In this document: positions 1-11,639 of the stretch, piece after piece | Position numbering within the stretch: the first letter of the stretch is position 1 | Layout of the letters: every line of letters begins with the position of its first letter | Origin: Emydura subglobosa | Lineage: Eukaryota > Chordata > Testudines > Chelidae | Assembly (NCBI GenBank): GCA_007922225.1 | Contig: ML679989.1 | Location: 16,681,974 to 16,745,973 of the forward strand | DNA: 64,000 nucleotides | Direction: 5' to 3' | The notes under the pieces: model-generated | What the model was told of the DNA's origin: nothing | The model's input: the letters and a program-made list of their open reading frames with translations, nothing else | Databases searched by the model: none | Position numbers and translations under genes: made by a program

Positions 1-2856
1 CTGTGGGTAAAGGATGATAGTACAACGACAATGACTGGAGAGCTCCAGCACACACGCAATCACATCAAACCAGCTGTTGAAGAGAATTTGACACCTGCAG
101 ATTACTAAAGTGAAAAGCAAATAACTCAGAATTCCAGTCCTGGGTTTTGTTTGAGCAGAGATGGTTTAGACTTCTTTTACTGGCCTCTGGACAAATATCC
201 ATCCACTAAGCTAGGATCATGTTCATAGCCGTTAGCAGAAGCTAAGGTCTTCAGAAATGAAGAGGTAATGCAGTCTGTGATGGATGTGGAGTTGCTCTCT
301 AATAATGTATGAATATTGTATGTTGACCTGGGTTCACTGTATGCTTTATTGGGTTAAATCAACAGCACTGTTAGGAAAGAAAGTGGAAGGCAAAAACAAT
401 GACTCTAGATAAGACACTCACACACCGCAGGCATCCAGCAAACACTGGGAGGAGCAGAGGGGGTGTGACGGGACCACCAAACAGCCACTGATTCTGAAGA
501 GACTGGCTCTACCTCCCGCTGAGTCCACCAATCTGGTTTTGGACAGCAGGGCTAAAAAGCCTGGGAACGGAGAGAGCAAAGAACTCTGGCTGGATAAAAA
601 AGTGACTCTCTGGGGACCTGTTTGGGGGAGCAGATTGTCACCCACTGGGGTGTCAGAAGACAGGTCTGCTTGGTTCAACATCACCAGGTGGCAGGACGTT
701 AGGCACGTCGACTGTTCATAGCACTGAAATCTTTTTTCCCTTTGTTATGCTTCCTTGCGACTGTGAAAATTAAACAATACTGTGCTTTATGAAGGCTGGC
801 TGGGCACGGTATTCACTGCTGGTCACACACTACCTTAGAGGAGCACAGTTGACACACATAAGGATGTACCCATGGGCCCAGTCTGAGATTGGGAGAATCA
901 CATGATTCCACCCCATGAAAGGTAAAGGCACCAGGCCGGACACCTGAGGGCTGCACTCAGAGAGGGGGCAGAGGTGCAGCGAAACCTGGAGCCAGGGCAT
1001 AGCCTTTCCCCATCTGTGAGGCGGACAGTTGAGTCCGACAAGGGGTCAGCAGGCAGCACAGACTAGCGCGGTCTCAAACAGCAGCTGTAGGGAAAACAGC
1101 ATCACGCCAGGTCCTCAGCAAACATACTGCATGGTAAGTGGGGTGACTCTTCAAAACCTCCCCCTCCCACCTTCACAGGCCCCCCTCCCGAACCCTCCTC
1201 CCATCCTCCCCAGGGACGCATGGACAGGGTCTGGCAGCCACCCATTGGCCCTGGCTTCCTGTCTCTGCTCCCATGGCACTAATCTCAGTCTGACTCCATA
1301 GAGCCAGTGATGGATGTCCCCTGCCCGCCCCCACAGAAAAACAAAATATAGAAGGTGAGGGAAGAAATGCGTAGATGGAAGAATGGTTTAAGTGAACAGG
1401 GAACCTGATTGGCCTCTGGATACCTGGGTTCTATTCCTGGTTTAGCCCCTGACCCGCTGTGAAGCCCTGGGTGAGTCATTTTGTCTCTCCGTGCTGCTGT
1501 TTTACTTCCTGCCTTGCTATTTAGACTCTTTGGGGCAGAGACTGTCTTACGCCACGTATTTGGACAGCACCTGCCACACTGGGGACCTTGGGTGGGTTTT
1601 TAAGGTGCTGTTTGCTATACAAATAACAAGGAAAAACAAGATGAGAAGAAAAAGTGGGAGGAGAAAGGGAGAGGAAATGGAGAGAGAGCAGCAATTGTTC
1701 TGGGGCATGGTGCAAGGGCACAAGGGAGTTGGGTCATATGCATCTGCCAATCTATGGTGCATTGAGGACTGTGCTGGAATTGCAAGCTTTATCACTGCAG
1801 ATGAGTGTGTTGGGGGAGCAGTGTCCCCTGGTCCTGCTTGCAGGTGAGCAGACTCTGTAGGGAAGTGTGCCATGACGAGCCAGTCTGGAAAGAGCCAGCC
1901 TAGAGCAATGTAGGGGGAGTTGGGTCTTGCTGCCTTAGGGAGCAGCCTGCTTTGTCTCTCTCTGTCTTCGGGTTCTTATGTATTGTCCATCTGAATTCTC
2001 AGAAATAAAGTTGTGTTACATGGCAACCCTTCCAGCCAGAGTAGCTATGTTTTTATCTAAGTTCCCTGTGTGTGTGTTTGCTGTGCACATAACACAATCC
2101 ACCACCATTGGGGGACTCCAGCAAAAGTAAGAGGATGAAAGTCACCCAGGGAACTTCTAACCGTCAGAATACTTTTGCTCAAAAGTGCCTATATTCCTAG
2201 AAACCTCAAATGATGCTTTGGTTGAAGTGAGAATTAGGAACAGGGGGGACTTTTATGAAGCTTGCCAGAGCTTAGGAAGGCACCATGGCTCCTAAGCTTT
2301 CCCAGGCAGCAGCAGTGCCTGCAATTATCACTGCAAATCCTCAGAATTGCAAGAAGCATTTGCCTTTCTTTCTACCCATGAGCTGGAGTTTATGCATCAT
2401 CTCGCCCACATTCATTCAGCTGGAAAAGGGAGTGGGGGAACAGCAACAGCACCTTAAGGGTTAACAGTTTAATATTTTAAAATAGACTGCCCATAGTCGT
2501 GGGGGCAGAGTTGAGTGGGCAGGAAGGAGGGGGTGGAGCTGGGCCATTGCAGAATGCTCAGTTCGACATTAATGGCTGCCTCCTGCAGTTACTGAGGAGG
2601 GCCAGGAACAATGACAGTTCAGCATGATGGGCAGAGGGGTGAAAGCCTACTGACCTCACCAGCTTTCAGGCATGGCGAAGAGCCTCCGAGATCTGAGCCT
2701 CTTCTTCATACACCTCCCCGCCCTTCCCCAAATCCACGTGCCTTTGCAGTAAAGGTCGCCTGTAGCTTATGACCGCCTCAGTTATGGTAAATGAGGATTC
2801 TCCATCGTATACAGAACTGTTCTCTCAGACAACCCCTCACATCCCATTCCACTTAC
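1..2856 (-). other. Intron downstream of the collagen linker exon; no further exon recognised
   Basis: This stretch follows the donor site of the 2857-3729 exon on the minus strand, so it should be intron of the collagen gene. I scanned it for short exons with a glycine codon every nine bases in the minus frame and saw none. The G-rich minus-strand stretch near 1150-1215 breaks the Gly-X-Y register. A SINE lies at about 1395-1640. The rest shows no recognisable gene or repeat. Confidence 0.5.
1395..1640 (+). repeat. tRNA-derived SINE, diverged full-length copy
   Basis: The order of parts fits the turtle-type SINE: a tRNA-like head with a B-box-like GGGTTCTATTCC, a 'gtgagtcattttgtctc' middle, a 'ttggggcagagactgtctta' segment and an A-rich end at 'tatacaaataaca'. 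The same parts recur at about 5030, 21300, 33535, 34255, 38630 and 38815. Boundaries are approximate. Confidence 0.6.
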
Positions 2857-3729
2857 AGGCAAACCTGGTGGTCCTTGCAGCCCATGGGGTCCTGGCTTCA
2901 TGCGAACTTGTCGCCCGTCTGCTGCTGTCCACAAGACACCGCTGTCACCGTGGTCCTCGCTTCCCTTTGCTTCACTCCCTGTCTTCTCTCGATGCACGAC
3001 CCCTTTGTTATGTTCTGTGGGTACCACCTCAACATCCAGCAATGTCTGCATTGGTTTCACAGCATCCTTGGGGCTTAGGGAAGCTGTAGACGGGCTCTCT
3101 AGGGTTCCTCTACCCACAGGTTTCTCTGCCTTCTTATAGGAGTCAGGAGAGGGGGCCCTGGGTATGTTTCCTGCAGAGGCCCCGGTCTGACTGACCTCTA
3201 TGGAGACTTTGGAGAAGATGGAAGGGTTGTCTAGGTCTATGATGGTGTCAATCGGTTTGCTGGGTGAGAACCAGGTCCGGGAGCCCGTGTCTCCCTTCAG
3301 CTTTTCTGTAGTGATGTTCTCATCCTCGGGTTTCACAATGTGGTCTTTCTTGGAAGCCGGTCTGTTTACTTTGGCAGAGGTGTCCGAAAGGATAACATTG
3401 TCATCAGCCGCCTGAGCATCTCGATGCCCAGGAAGAGGAACTGAGGTAACTGTGGAAGTTGAATCACTGAAATTTCCGGCAACCTCTGAGTCACTTCTGC
3501 CAACCCCAGACCTGCCGGATCCTGTGATTTTATTGGAGGTGGAGTTAAAAAGCTCAAAGCCTTCCTCTTCAATAGAAAGGCTTTCCTCCACTTCCTCAGC
3601 AAAGGGCCTCTTGGTAGAAAGGGCTGAAGTGAGAGCACTTCCATCGGGGTGGGGGTTAAGGTTCTCTCGAGGATTCTCCCACACCAGCAGCGGCCTCACT
3701 GCCAAATCTGAAGTGGTAAATTTTGAGCC
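2857..3729 (-). CDS. Collagen gene exon E: acidic Ser/Thr-rich linker plus start of the triple helix
   Basis: This 873-bp exon (291 codons, phase 0 at both ends) has a pyrimidine-rich acceptor (CTTCCTTTCAG|GG) and a consensus donor (CCT|GTAAGTGG). The frame is open throughout. Residues 1-270 or so are polar, rich in Ser, Thr, Asp, Glu and Pro, with no cysteine, two or more N-X-S/T sites and Ser-Gly pairs near acidic residues that could carry glycosaminoglycan. The last residues read KPGPHGLQGPPGLP, which is the start of a Gly-X-Y helix, and the donor falls exactly after a complete triplet, as is usual in collagen genes. A TSPN domain followed by such a linker and then collagen occurs in types XV, XVIII, XXIV, XXVII and the V/XI group. 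The linker sequence itself matches none that I can recall, so the type stays open. The product would be a secreted extracellular-matrix protein. Confidence 0.85.
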
Positions 3730-4154
3730 CTGAAAGGAAGGAAGAAGAAAGGACTTTTTAATCATTTTAACCAGACAAGGCATCCTCTGTTAGCATTCCA
3801 GGCCTTTGGAAAACACCTCCTGTTGCCATGCTGGTCCAAAAACAACCCATCTTTGTTAGCTTTTAGGTCCAACCTTTTCTCCCTCACCCATGAGGAGATG
3901 GGCATTGGGCAGGGCTGCATAGCAGTGGCATGGAGCAGTTAATTCATTTGTTTTTGATTATATGTAGTTGCTGAGTGGTTGGGTTTGATCTGGTGTAATG
4001 GATGGGCTAGGTTAGGCCTAATTTCAGGGCAAAATGGAACTTATCAGCTGGGGAGCTACAACCCAGAGCTCCATAATTCATGAGTATCATTTTAAAACAT
4101 TGCCAAAGGCACTCAGAGAATTGGACAAGTGAAATTCTAGGCCATGGATGAAAA

Positions 4155-4190
4155 CTTAACATGTAGTCACTTCTTAACATGTAGTCACTT
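4155..4190. repeat. Perfect 2 x 18-bp tandem duplication
   Basis: The unit CTTAACATGTAGTCACTT occurs at 4155-4172 and again, unchanged, at 4173-4190, followed by the first four bases (cttc versus ctta) of a possible third unit. It probably arose by recent slippage. Confidence 0.85.
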
Positions 4191-5029
4191 CTTCGATTAG
4201 CCTCAAACTAAAGGGTAAAATAAAATTCAACGCCTGTTTTTGGGCGTTTTTGGGTGGGGGGCAGAGTTCTGTGGCTGGAAATCCAACCCTGGTGCAAGCA
4301 GATTTAACTGAAGTCCATGGAGTTACACTAGGCACAAATCCACTCCCAAAGTCTTTGAGGTACAACTTTTAAAAGGCCCCTTGTGGTCTCTGTGCAGCCA
4401 CACACACACAGGCATGTCTCAATCAAGGGAATTTGCTAAGCTCCCAGCCCTCACTCTAAAACTTCCTCTTCCATTTCACAACAGCTGGAACAAGACTTTA
4501 GGCAGCAAATATCCTTGAGGGTCCAGCTGGGAAAGGGGGAGGGGGTGGGCGGGGAGATGGAAAGATGAGAGGAAGCGCAGTCTCTTGGACATTTGTGGCA
4601 AGTTAATGAATGTAATATGGTGACTGGCAAGGGTTTCATTCTGTGTTAGCCCATCATAGTAAACTGCCCTTTAGGGGTGGTGCAACTAGCGGCTATTCTT
4701 GTATCTCTTTAGCACAAGAGAAATGGAGTCCAGGTACCTCACCGTTCCCCACACAGTGACAAGGGGTGGGATGGGGGAATGATGACATTAAAAAAAGTTC
4801 CAAACTCAAAAAGAAAATAAATCTCCTAAACAAGTAAGACATTCAACCCAAAGTGGTTTAGTTGCATTAGAATGTATGTTAAACTTCATGTTCAGTACAG
4901 TATTCACTAACTCCAACTTAGGTTAACGGTAGGGTCTGAATCCAGAATTTTCAGCAAATCGAGTCTGCTCTCTGGAAACAAACACCCGACACTTTCCTTC
5001 CTCTCTCCTGCCTGCCTGAATTTGCTTGT

Positions 5030-5150
5030 CATCTCAGACTGTAAGCCCTTTGGGGCAGGGACTGTCTTCTTGTTGTGTGTCTGTATATTGCCTAGCACAA
5101 CTGAGTCCTGGTTCATGACTAGGCGCTACCACAATACAAATAATAAATCA
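5030..5150 (+). repeat. SINE tail (3' half)
   Basis: It carries the family's conserved segments: 'ctgtaagccctttggggcag', a 'ctagcacaactgagtcctgg' segment and an end at 'accacaatacaaataataaa'. The tRNA-like head is missing, so this is a 5'-truncated or diverged copy. Confidence 0.7.
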
Positions 5151-5634
5151 CAATCAGAATCATCTTAGAGCAGTCAGTAGAGGGAGACCATGTCCCACCC
5201 TTGCCTTGCCCTTTTAAATCTCCCACAACTGTAGCTCCATTAATGATCGCAACCTCAGGAGCACTAGTGTACACAGAGCTATCAATGTTGTTACCGGGTT
5301 ATAATTTGTAAAATGGGGACAGACTAGAAAGTAACACTTCATACGTCAGAGCCTCTCTAGCCCATCCAAATCTGCCAGGATCTTGCTTTTAGCAGAACTG
5401 GTTAGCAACATTATTTGGCCCAACTATTCGCTAGGCACCCGGTCTTGATTAACAGACCCACGGTTGCTTATTTAGAAATGCTGAATTAGTCTGTCACAAA
5501 CAGCCAGTGCACCAAGAGGCAAAATAAAGAGAGGAAACATATAATTAAACTTCCAGAACATGAAGTGCCTCTTTTAACATGACAGAGGGCGGGGAGAGGA
5601 GGGAACAAGGAAGAAGAAAAACAGGCCCCATTCA

Positions 5635-5919
5635 GGCTATGCTTACACTGGCGGCAGCAAAATCGCCGCCGCCAGTTCGATCTTTCATGATCGATTGAGC
5701 GGTCACAGTGAGACCCGCTCAATCGATGAGGGTGTCGACTTAAGTCCACCTCCTCAACTAGTGTAGCACTGAGTGGACGGGAACGCTTTTCCTGCCGGCT
5801 CAGCGCAACGTGAACAGCGCGCAGAAGCAGTCAACGGGAGTTACGCAAACTACGCTAAAAACTACACAAACTACTCCCGTCGACTGCCGCCGAATTTCCG
5901 AGTAAGTGTGAACAAGCCC
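5635..5919. mobile_element. Harbinger-type MITE with internal palindrome
   Basis: The ends are inverted: GGCTATGCTTACACTGGC at the left and AGTGTGAACAAGCCC at the right. The left flank ends in TCA (5632-5634) and the right flank starts with TTA (5920-5922), a diverged 3-bp target duplication of the TWA type used by PIF/Harbinger. An internal perfect 13-bp inverted repeat (ATCGATTGAGCGG at 5690-5702 against 5715-5727) forms a hairpin. No coding capacity is visible. Confidence 0.65.
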
Positions 5920-6189
5920 TTAGTTAACCCTTCCCTCAGCTCTGTTTCTGTAACAGTATTAGAACAGGTATGGATTCACAAGGAAGCAAGGCAATGGAGT
6001 CCGTGCCAAAGCCATGAACTTGCTGATAGGTTAACCCAACCATCCCTTTTTAAGTTTACCTTTTAGAATCAATGAGGCTTTCTCTTGATTACACAGAAAC
6101 CCAAACAAGATATAACTTTTATCAAGTAATCCCATATCTTAAGAGATGCCACCATTTCACTACCACAAAGTATCACCAACATCCTAGGT

Positions 6190-6490
6190 AGAGCTGGGTG
6201 GGAAAGTTTTCCCGTCCCTTAAAAATTTTTTGAGATTTTGAAATTTTTGCTCTTCCCAAATCAGGACAAAGTCAAAAATCTCAAAAACGGTCACAATCCA
6301 GAAATGGCAGGGGGGGTGAGGTTGGGGAATCAGTTGCTGTTACTGGAAACATTTTGTTTTTATTTTGTCTGTTTAAAAATATATTTTACTATAAAAGTGG
6401 TTTCCAACTGGAAAACCAAAAATTTTCATTTCCAATATGTCACAAGAAACACTGACAATTTCAAAACTTTTTCAAAAAATATCTCAAGCT
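6190..6490. repeat. AT-rich 'AGAGCTGGGY' dispersed repeat, copy 1
   Basis: It begins 'tagagctgggtgggaaagt' and continues with 'aaaattttttgagatttt' and 'ccaaatcaggacaaagtcaa'. This closely parallels the copy at 25165, which also begins 'tagagctgggcaggaaacg' and has 'tctcaaatcaggccaaaaa'. No coding capacity is seen. Confidence 0.55.
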
Positions 6491-6900
6491 GTTGCTATCA
6501 CCAGTGAAACCACTGGGAGATTTCCCCAAAAGACTAGCGTATTCACAGCATTTTTGGCCAACAACTCCACTGTTCATTTCCTCAAGAACTAAATTAAGCC
6601 ACAAAATTAAAACCCTGAGTGATACACTCAAATGGGCTCTACTCACGGCATGTATGTATTTGGAAAAAGGGGACATTTTTCCATCAGTGGTTTCTTCCAA
6701 TACTGCTCCTTGGAACAGAGAGTTGGTTGGGTTTCTAGATGACTAAATATAAACACACACAACTTATTTAAAGGAAACTGAACTGAAACTTGGTGTCAAA
6801 TAGTAAATCCATTGGCTCAGTAGCTGTACAATTGCTGCCCTGTGGCACTGTACTGCAGCTGTGTATTGATCTAGCTGAAATAAATTTAAACTCCATACAG

Positions 6901-7006
6901 TTAGATACAGCATTTCCACAATACCACGTTTCTGTCTGATGCACAGAGTTCATAATAACCCACTTCCCCTGAGTGCATCTCACACACCTTCAGTCTCTTG
7001 GCAAGC
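6901..7006 (-). other. Possible small cysteine-containing terminal exon (weak)
   Basis: A pyrimidine-rich acceptor (TTTCTGTGTTAATCAG) is followed on the minus strand by a frame of about 34 codons ending in TAA. The frame contains KVCEMHSGEVGYYELC and then WKCCI-stop, so there are four cysteines. It lies 0.7 kb downstream of the signal-peptide-like exon at 7687. The phase from the main acceptor (one base before the first codon) does not match that exon's phase-0 donor. An in-frame join would need a weaker AG a few bases further on. The cysteine spacing does not fit a beta-defensin. It may be chance. Confidence 0.15.
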
Positions 7007-7686
7007 CTGATTAACACAGAAACAACCAGCTTACACAGAAATAAAGGGGGAAAAAATCACTTCAGAACGAATTATTTGAGTTCAGAATAAACAAACAAAA
7101 TCAAAGTCCCCAGCAGTGCGGGGCAGCAGCCTCAAAGCCGCAGCGTCTCCACTGAGGTCAGTTGAACAGCAGAAAAGAAGTCTGGTTAAAAACCGGACTT
7201 GTACATGCCCAGTTCACTAAGTGAAGATTCTGGTTTGACATCTAAGGAGAATAATACCAGAGCAGCAGAATGAGACACGGCTGCTTGCCTGAAAAGATTT
7301 ATGGACACGATATAAATATACAGCAAAATTTCCCTGCACTGCATGTGCTGGTTAACCTCAGCCAACCTATTATCCTCTTTGTGAACATTTTGAAACAATT
7401 TAACTCTGGCATTTACTTATCTTCAAAGGAACTGATAAAGCACTATCTAAGGGGGTAAAACAAGGGCATCTTCTGGAGAGAAACAGACAGACAGATATCC
7501 GTAACTTAAGGGAAGCATATATTAGGGAAAGGACACATACCAAAAGCCTTTAATACTTACAACCAAACTAGACTGAACAACCAGGACAAATAATTTAACG
7601 TTACCACAGATGAGACTTACAGCTGTGCCCTCCACAGCAGGATGCGCATGGTGGAGATTAGCACCAACTCCAAACTATTCTCCTAC

Positions 7687-7772
7687 CTTGGGAAAGCCTG
7701 TGGCAGCACGAGCTGCTTGCAAATCCAGCAGTAGACACCCCAGCACGAGTATCTTCATCATGTCCAGCAGAG
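7687..7772 (-). CDS. Candidate alternative first exon encoding a signal peptide
   Basis: From an ATG at 7761 the minus strand reads MMKILVLGCLLLDLQAARA and then ATGFPK, stopping exactly at a donor AAG|GTAGGA. The stretch has a basic start, a hydrophobic Leu/Val/Cys core and an A-R-A ending that suits signal peptidase. Twenty-five codons end in phase 0, and the linker exon at 3729 begins in phase 0, so the two would join in frame into a secreted collagen lacking the TSPN domain. Upstream there is an AG at 7774-7773 that could be an acceptor for an untranslated exon, or the exon may simply start from a local promoter. Alternatives are the first exon of an unrelated small secreted protein nested in the intron, or chance. 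A hydrophobic stretch like this is unlikely as an internal linker segment. Confidence 0.4.
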
Positions 7773-10700
7773 CTGAGTGCTTGGGGCAAACCCAAGCATG
7801 GGGAATGGAAAGGTTAGACTGTGCAGTTGGCATAAGACTCAAGGGATGCCATATAGCCCTGCCCATTTCACTACCACAAAGCCAGTCCCAACGAGTGCTC
7901 TCAGTTTTCTCAATGGAAGCACAGACTGCAGATATGGCTGGGCTCCAAAAACACACCACAGATTTCAGGTTCTTCTTCTTCTTTAAAAAAAAAAAAAAAA
8001 AGAAAAAGAAAAGCCACTGCCATTTTGCACTTAAAGATCAAGGGACGCAGAGTCGGTAAGGAAATTTTATCCCATTGGCACTGGAGTAAGCAGTCTCTCT
8101 CTCCTCCTAGCTATGTGACTATTTTGTACAACTCCAGTAGCCAGGGTGTGGTCAGATTTGACTGGAGAAAGGCTTTCCTTTAACAGAGCCCAGAGTAAGG
8201 GTGTCCAACGACAGAACCCATTTTACTTCGCAAACCAGCATGATCCTGCTTCCCAAGTGGACTTCAAGACAGTTCAACAGCAAAAGAGATGGAAAAGGAA
8301 GGTTTGCTTTTCCCTTTCAAACCCACACTTCCTAGTTTCCATCTTGAGCCAAGTTCTTTCATACAACACAGCGGCATAGGTTCAAAAGCTCATGACAGAC
8401 CATGACTAGCGAGACACTCTTCAGGAGAGTGGGTGTGGATGTCTGCATGTGTGCCATTCTCCTCTCTAGCCAGTATTGCTCTCCTACCCGTAAGACCACA
8501 TTCCTCACTGTCACAATACCCTTATGCCACTTAACGCCTCCTTTGACAGCCGTATTTCCAAGGCTGGTGCCTAAAACAGATCTTGAATAGCCAAACCGCC
8601 ATCCAGCTACAAATGATCAGGAACTGACTGCTAACATTCTGTCTCCGAACTCTCACGGCAAAATGGAAGCCAGTGGCTGCTGCAGAAGGACAAAGGGTAG
8701 GATGTCAAGCAGAGAGAGGGAGGAGGAGAAAAATAAGTAAGAAGATACGAGGGTCAGGAGAGAAAATAAGCAATACTAATGCGAAGAGCCAACGGAGACT
8801 TTTCTTGCAGAGACGTCCTGATTTGTGGATAAGAGTGTCTTGGGTTCAGGTCCCAGTGAAGCACAGATCCCTCAGCACATTTATTTCTATGTGCTTACAA
8901 CCCTTTGAATAAAGGCGAAGGGCAGCATCTCTCCTACTTGGGGTTTAAAACCAATCGCAGAGGTGCCAGCTGTGGGTTACCCTGTGGGCAGAGCAATGCC
9001 TGAGCTTGCTGATCAGTGGTTGTGTTTGCAAAGCATGATCTGAAACACCTTGAGAGGAACAGAAATAGCACCAGGAAGATGCCAGGAAAGGTGCAACACC
9101 TTTGAACAAGAGCACTCTGCAAATAGAAGGCTCAAATCCAGCCTCTTGCCAGTGTTTGATGTCTCCTGTGCCTCCGTCACAGCCAGCTTTCCACATGCTG
9201 ATGAAGCCAGCCTGCTTCATCTCCAGCTGGATTTAACAGCTAGATCCTCTCAGCTTCTCCCCTGCATACAATACCACTGAATTAGCAATCCAATGGCAGG
9301 CACTCTCTCGTTTCAAGCCAGCACGAGGCTGGGAAGAAAAAAAACCTATGGTTTCTAAGCAAAGCATAGTTTCTGGGTAATATTCAAAGATACCTAGGAA
9401 AGTGAGGGAGGCGTCTACACTGTGAAAGCACCATACAAGTGAACAGGATGAAATACTTGGTTCAGAGAACACGTTATTAACCCAACAGTGTATGCTCGGT
9501 AAATCAGTAGAATTACAAGGATTAGAGCAATCTGAAATGTGCTACCAATTAAACCAAGGCAATTTCGCTGCCTTTAAAGCTGGAAGTGTGTGGGTGTGTT
9601 TAGGGCCCAACTAACAGCCCCTGTATTCACAGCCCCCATGTTAGCCACAGAACAGGTACACACCACCAGAAGCAGCAGCCCAACCTCCCCCACATAATTG
9701 TCCTACCGAGCCCACCCCAAGGGTGAGTGGGGAGATCATGCTCCATGAGCCATCCACTCTTGGACTTCTCTAATGGGCCTGCCAGACAGCTGGCTGGTTA
9801 TTGCTTCCTGGGGTGGGTTGTTTTTGTGAACTGGCCTGTGACACCCAACTCATTGCACAGGCCAGCCAACAGGCATCGGATGGCAACAGCTTTTAGGGCC
9901 AGGTTCTCGGCTCCCATCCCAGCTGCTTTATGTTCCTCAGGCAGCTAGGGAGACCCCTTCCTATGGGGGAATCCCCATGTGCTGTCAATCAAGCATAGCT
10001 AGTCCTACACCATGTGCTCCTGACTTCCCTGCAGCAGGGGGAATGACAGATGTAGTTGGAACATTCCGTGCTATAGCAAAGTGATGGCAGAAGAATGTCC
10101 CTGAAAAAGGTGTGTAGGGGATATCATTCCAGCCAATGCACGTTACAGCATCTAAAGACCCTACAACCCCATCCCAAACATGCCCAGCTGAGCTCAGGTG
10201 TACAAGATGATCTAGCCCATTGTCTTTACCAACTCAATCTGAGCAGTGACCTAATGGGGAAATGCTTTGCATTCCCCGCCCCAGGCTCCTGAGCCATCTC
10301 CAGCCCCAGAGAGTGTAATATGTGACTAGCAGCAGTGTATGCAACAGCCAAACACAAGCAAGTGTGTAAATAATGCTAGTGTTCTGGACTCTCCTCTGTC
10401 TTTATTCCTGCTTCTGGCCTTCCCCCTGGCATCCAGGGTAGTCTCTGCATTGCGCTCAGCTCAGAGGGTTGGGCAGGAGTTTCAGCCATTTGCTTGGTTT
10501 GAGACGATTTAAGCTTTTTCCCTTTCAACCAAACGAGCTGGCCTCCCAACCCACACTTCAACTAGCTCACCCACTGCCTGCCCCGTCAAACTCCATCTGC
10601 TCCCTCTAAGTGTAGGTTCTCTAGATCCCCATGGCACTGTTCACCAAGGCATTCCCCCTGCTGGATCCTGTGTTTCTCCCCATATAAGGGGATCACACTA

Positions 10701-10875
10701 AGCATTTACAAACGGGATCCTTCCTAGGTGAGACTCACTCCAGGGCCATTACAAGCCAAGGCCCTTTCTCAGTCAACAAGGATTGGTCCAGACACCAGGT
10801 TTTCCTAGATGCTATGGCTGAAGGTGAAGTGGCTTCCCAGTTTGCGAAGAAGCTTCATTTATCATATTAAATTCA

Positions 10876-11013
10876 GCAAAAACAATGAGAATTCTGTGGC
10901 ACTTTAAAGACTAATAAATTTAAATTTAATATTTAAATCTGTTAGTCTTTAAAGTGCCACAGAACTCTTGTTGTTTTTGCTGTATACAGACTAACACGGC
11001 TACCCCTCTGGAA
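10876..11013. mobile_element. Snap-back (inverted) retroelement insertion with 12-bp target duplication
   Basis: Two 50-bp arms (10876-10925 and 10931-10980) are inverted copies of each other with only a few mismatches, separated by 5 bp. The tail after the right arm reads 'agactaacacggctacccct', the end of a common reptile retroelement. ATATTAAATTCA flanks the insertion on both sides (10864-10875 and 11014-11025). Identical target duplications around an internally inverted element are the signature expected of twin-primed or template-switched LINE insertion. Confidence 0.8.
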
Positions 11014-11639
11014 ATATTAAATTCAGATATTGCTCATTTCCCCCGGTGCTGATCCACACTGCATATCGTTTTCAAAAGAGAGGCAGTACCTGGATTCTTT
11101 TTAGGGCAAAGGAATAGGTTAGGTGCGTGCATGTTCTTAGAAATGGCACTGGTACAGCTCAAAGGCAGACTTGGAGATTCAGAAGAACATTGCCTTGTGC
11201 CCCCTTCAAAAAAGCCATACATGCAAATTTATATATTTTGGTGGAGGAGGTGGAAGAGAGACTGGAATGCCAGATTCCCAGCTATGCCTCTGACATCTCA
11301 GTTGAATGAGCATCCAAAGCAGTGGAGAAAACTATTTCCAAAATTCGTTGACAACAGTCCAGGCTTCTAAAGCCATATTTTATTACTTAACTAACACTGG
11401 TCTGATGTTCTTAGGTGCTGTGAACTCCCAGCTCCAGTTGCTGTCAATGGGTGCAGGTTTTGCTCAGTACATTTAAATAATCAGGCATGAACATTTTAAG
11501 TTTAGTTTCTTATACAAGGCTAAAGTGAAAGTCTTGCTAATTTGAACTAAAATAATTTTGTGTTCCCTAAATTCATATTTATTTTTATTTAATAAAGTAC
11601 AGCATTATCTGCCTTACTATGCATACAAAAATGTGGATG

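Noticed and set aside
1150..1215. Possible Gly-X-Y exon on the minus strand downstream of exon E
   Set aside because: The glycine register breaks after two or three triplets and no acceptor or donor frames it.
6901..7006. Beta-defensin reading of the four-cysteine frame
   Set aside because: Only four cysteines are present and the spacing between the third cysteine and the final CC pair is too short for a beta-defensin.
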